64,000 nucleotides of DNA from Cenococcum geophilum 1.58 (Eukaryota > Ascomycota > Dothideomycetes > Gloniales > Gloniaceae): the NCBI GenBank assembly GCA_001692895.1, contig KV748191.1, positions 1,860,001-1,924,000 of the forward strand. The letters are read 5' to 3'. The position numbers were made by a program, and so were the translations under genes. Of this stretch, positions 61,162 through 64,000 are shown piece by piece (the first letter of the stretch is position 1; each line of letters begins with the position of its first letter). A model generated the notes under the pieces. It did not search any database and was not told where the DNA came from. It saw only the letters and a list, made by a program, of their open reading frames with translations.

Positions 61162-61261
61162 CACGGCCTGTAGACAGAAGAGAGTTTATGTGGCTCGAAA
61201 GTATATCACACGTGTGGTTATAAAACGAGACGTAATAGGTTGGAAAGAATGAAGACTTCAG

Positions 61262-62650
61262 GTTTCTTTCTTCGTATCTCTGCTCATCCATCCGCAATGG
61301 CTAGAAGATACTTTATCAGTGAAGACGCGAAGCATGCACACCTCCTCCCAGCGAGCTGTTACCATGCATGTCGATGATGTGTTTCGATGTCCCGCATAAT
61401 ATGTCAAGCGTTGATTTGAGGAGCGCATCTGCATGTTTGGCCAATTCCGGCGTATCCACAAACCTTGTCAACACAGCACATTTCAAGGCAAGGGCAGTTA
61501 GCGATTCGTCAACAACCTTGTGGAAATAATTGGTCTGGCATGATTTCAGCCCCTTCGGTAGTTATCGGGGAACACATCGTTGGCCAGGTGTGTGGTATAT
61601 CTAAGATGACGTTACGGAATGGTGAAACAGTGTCCGATGATACATGTCACAATCGTTCTCGAACACGTGAAAGAAGTTTATCTTCTGCCAATCTTGGAAA
61701 TTATAAGGAAAGATTTTTACCAAGTAGGAAGTTTTAGGTCCGGTTCGCCTCATGAAATGACAGCATTCCATGGTTTTAAAGAAGCCAGGTCTGCGATGAA
61801 GTAGCCAGGTAAATTACAGAATATCTTGGAATATGCAGGGCTGCATACCTTCCTAAAGATGTCATCTTTGACCAATGAAGGTGGGCCACGTCCATTCCTA
61901 TTACCCGGAGAATATCATCAGAAATGGGATTCTTAAGATGATGAACAACTTGCATTGCACCAGCCACATGCATGGCGCATGGTAACACATCAGGTCCTCG
62001 TCTAGCTATCCGCTACGTAGGACAAGGCATCCAGTCGAACAAACTTTCGCTTCGCCATGCTGGAGCGAGGCTTTCAAGAAACGGCAACCAATCATATATG
62101 ACACTGACCAATTTGATACTGACGGTGGCTTTGTACTGAGGCGATTTGAATCAATCTTGCCGCAAACTCCCGGAGGTATGAGACATACCATTGTCCCAAA
62201 TAGTGGATCAAGATGTCGGTCAAGTTGCAGCGAGCTGTACTATGAACGCTGTAGGCACAAACCCATAATTGGCATATCGTCAGTAGGGAGTGTGTAGGCG
62301 GTATTCGTATTCGTGTCTTGATTATCCGCTACTATTAGCAAATCCAGCTAGTTACTCCATTGGTGGATACAGTGAGGCAGGAGCAACAAGGCCACGAAAC
62401 TGCGATCCGGAACTGCTACTTGCCTACTCAAAAGCCCACAAACGAACTCCAGATAGCTCATTGCCACGCGGAGGCGCGTACGGAAATCTTCAAACATCCT
62501 GAGGCATGGTCTGATACCGATCCGGCTGCTAAAGAGTGTGTAAGATACAGATGTCCGGGTCGAAAAAGCATATAGGAAGTCAAAACAGCATTTGAAATCG
62601 TTAGAGCATATGGCCAATCTAAAGGACGCAGAAACCTTCGAACCAAGACA
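61262..62650. other. Unassigned region with suggestive short frames
   Basis: On the minus strand 61320-61545 reads VVDESLTALALKCAVLTRF and ELAKHADALLKSTLDILCG, which is protein-like. Farther 5' (61640-61990) two different frames are open for about 70 codons and are separated by possible GT-AG introns. On the plus strand 62360-62575 is open as well. I could not build one consistent gene model or name a family. It may be a divergent or decayed gene. Confidence 0.3.
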
Positions 62651-62659
62651 ATCTAAAAC

Positions 62660-63494
62660 TCACAACGACACACGAAGGAGGGGCAAAAAAAAAAACCAAA
62701 GAGGGTTTGGAAAGCGGACCAGGGGGGAAGAGATTTTAACGGTAACAGATCGAGAATTATGAGCAGGAAATCAGACACGTTATAGGTGACGATTTGTGTA
62801 GTAGTAGCGGAAAGGTATTATCTCAGAGCGACTCAGAAGACAGGGGCAGAACTTAAGGCGCACTCACTAACACTAAAATGTCACTAGTCTCCGCCTAAGA
62901 AAACGCCACTTTTTTCAACCAATCAGCTATCCACCAACCTTAAGTTTGCCCTGCTATCTAAGGGCCTTTAGTGCGGAACTCTATAGCGCTCAACTTTAAT
63001 TTTCGCAATTTTATATAAGAGATACTTTTACCTATATATTTAACTCTTTAATAATACCTATTTAACCTAATAGGCTAATAGGTTAAGCTAGATTAGTCTC
63101 CTTTATAATTAATTACCTTTTTATAATATAAATACTACTTTATAAGTTATGCGCTTTTAGTATTTAGGTAAATACCAACGCGTTCTTATTCTCCCTACTC
63201 TCTAATATTAACCCCCTTTCCCCCTTAATACCGTCCTCTATATCTCCGTTACTTTAAAAGTAAGTAACTATACCCCTTACTAGTTATTAAAGGCGAATTA
63301 GATAACGGTAGAGCCCTTTTTTTTAGCGCTAAAAGCTATAGGTAATATAAATACTATAGTAGTAAAACAACTCCAATATTAAGAAATTCCTTAAGGTATA
63401 GGTTATAGAGGATATTAATAGTAAAAGCAACCCTAAAATATCTAGCTCTTTTTTAAAAATCTTTTCTAGAATATATATATTATGGAGTTCCTCC
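62660..63494. other. Transition from gene island to AT-rich repeat DNA
   Basis: An A11-12 run lies near 62686. From about 62950 the DNA becomes TpA-rich like the left repeat block, without a frame I can assign. It may be an older element relic. Confidence 0.5.
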
Positions 63495-63920
63495 TATAAC
63501 GGAACCTTGTAGTAAGAACTACGATAGGTCCTATTATTGGGCTAGGTGTATAGGAAATGCAAGTATAGAAGTTAACAATGTAATAATAACTAGTAGAGTG
63601 GTTGCCTAACAGATTAACTCTAATTATATTTTAAGAATTACTATAAGGAAGGAACTATCTAGGTAGGGACTAAGGGTCCTTAAATACACAACCGTACTCC
63701 TATAAAATCCTTCTTATACGTAATATACGCCTTATATATAAGGTACGTAAGTTCCTCCTATTCCTCTCGTTTAATATATAGTATATTATATAACTTTAGT
63801 TACTATTCCTTATTATATAGTTCTATTAGCTTTATCTTAGACTATACCTAAATTAACTAACTAGCTTCTTTCGTCTCTTTCCTAAGTAGTTATAATATTA
63901 TACTTAAAGCGTCCGTAATA
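63495..63920 (-). repeat. LTR of a second Gypsy copy, inverted
   Basis: This is the reverse complement of the LTRs at 8826 and 16354. It begins TATAACGGAACC and ends GTCCGTAATA, and is 426 bp long. Differences from the other LTRs are mostly transitions. Since internal 3' sequence follows to the right, this is the 3' LTR of a minus-strand element. Confidence 0.9.
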
Positions 63921-64000
63921 CTATCTCCCTCCTCTTTATCTTTGTCCTTAAAGATTTAAAATATCTCTAAGTTATTTACTAGAGGTGTAATATCCGTCTA
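63495..64000 (-). mobile_element. Gypsy element copy 2, running off the window
   Basis: After the LTR the sequence 63921-64000 matches, in reverse, the purine tract and the 3' internal region of the first element (CTCCTCTTTATCTTTG corresponds to the purine tract at about 16337-16353). The rest lies beyond the window. Confidence 0.88.

Noticed and set aside
1-64000. CRISPR arrays, rRNA, tRNA, bacterial operons
   Set aside because: No regularly spaced repeats, no cloverleaf with conserved tRNA boxes and no rRNA stretches were seen; gene structure is eukaryotic.

Overview
The window looks like nuclear DNA of a filamentous ascomycete (Pezizomycotina). Genes carry short GT-AG introns, and protein families typical of such fungi are present (SNX3, EOS1, mL45, eIF1, MED12, ADE1, a RIM2-type carrier, a CIA30 protein). 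The repeats show the signature of repeat-induced point mutation (RIP): C-to-T and G-to-A changes concentrated at CpA/TpG, giving TpA-rich DNA while many CpG remain. I cannot name the species.

Layout: 1-32.5 kb is a repeat block with no live gene. It holds five copies (A-E) of one Tad1-like LINE of about 5.7 kb, all on the minus strand and arranged head to tail. A is cut by the window start. B is split by a 7955-bp Ty3/Gypsy chromovirus-like element (8826-16780, plus strand, 427-bp LTRs, AATAA target duplication). D is 5'-truncated. All five LINE copies have lost one or both catalytic Asp codons of the reverse transcriptase. Between D and E lies about 1.1 kb of less mutated DNA with a 55-bp minisatellite. 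The transition zone 32.5-35.4 kb holds two wrecks on the minus strand: a fungal NACHT/TPR NOD-like receptor relic, and a RIP-mutated copy of SEC13 whose conserved Trp codons have become stops.

35.5-61.2 kb is a normal housekeeping gene island, with genes as divergent and convergent neighbours: SNX3 (+), EOS1 (-), mL45 (+), eIF1 (-), an Asterix/UPF0139-like small membrane protein (-), MED12 (+), SAICAR synthetase ADE1 (-), an ankyrin-repeat protein (+), a RIM2-type mitochondrial carrier (-), a CIA30-domain protein (+) and an unidentified coiled-coil protein (-). Exon structures were rebuilt by hand from splice signals and protein conservation, and total exon lengths are consistent with intact frames. 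61.2-62.7 kb has short suggestive frames but no gene I can defend. From about 62.95 kb the DNA is again AT-rich and RIP-like, and it ends in a second, inverted copy of the same Gypsy LTR plus the start of its internal region.

The genes do not form an evident pathway or cluster; several serve mitochondria (mL45, RIM2, CIA30) or the secretory/endosomal system (SNX3, EOS1, the Asterix-like protein). I see no CRISPR array, tRNA, rRNA or biosynthetic cluster. The most informative features are the LINE array with a shared junction sequence, the extra coding-like regions in the Gypsy element, and the RIP-killed SEC13 duplicate.
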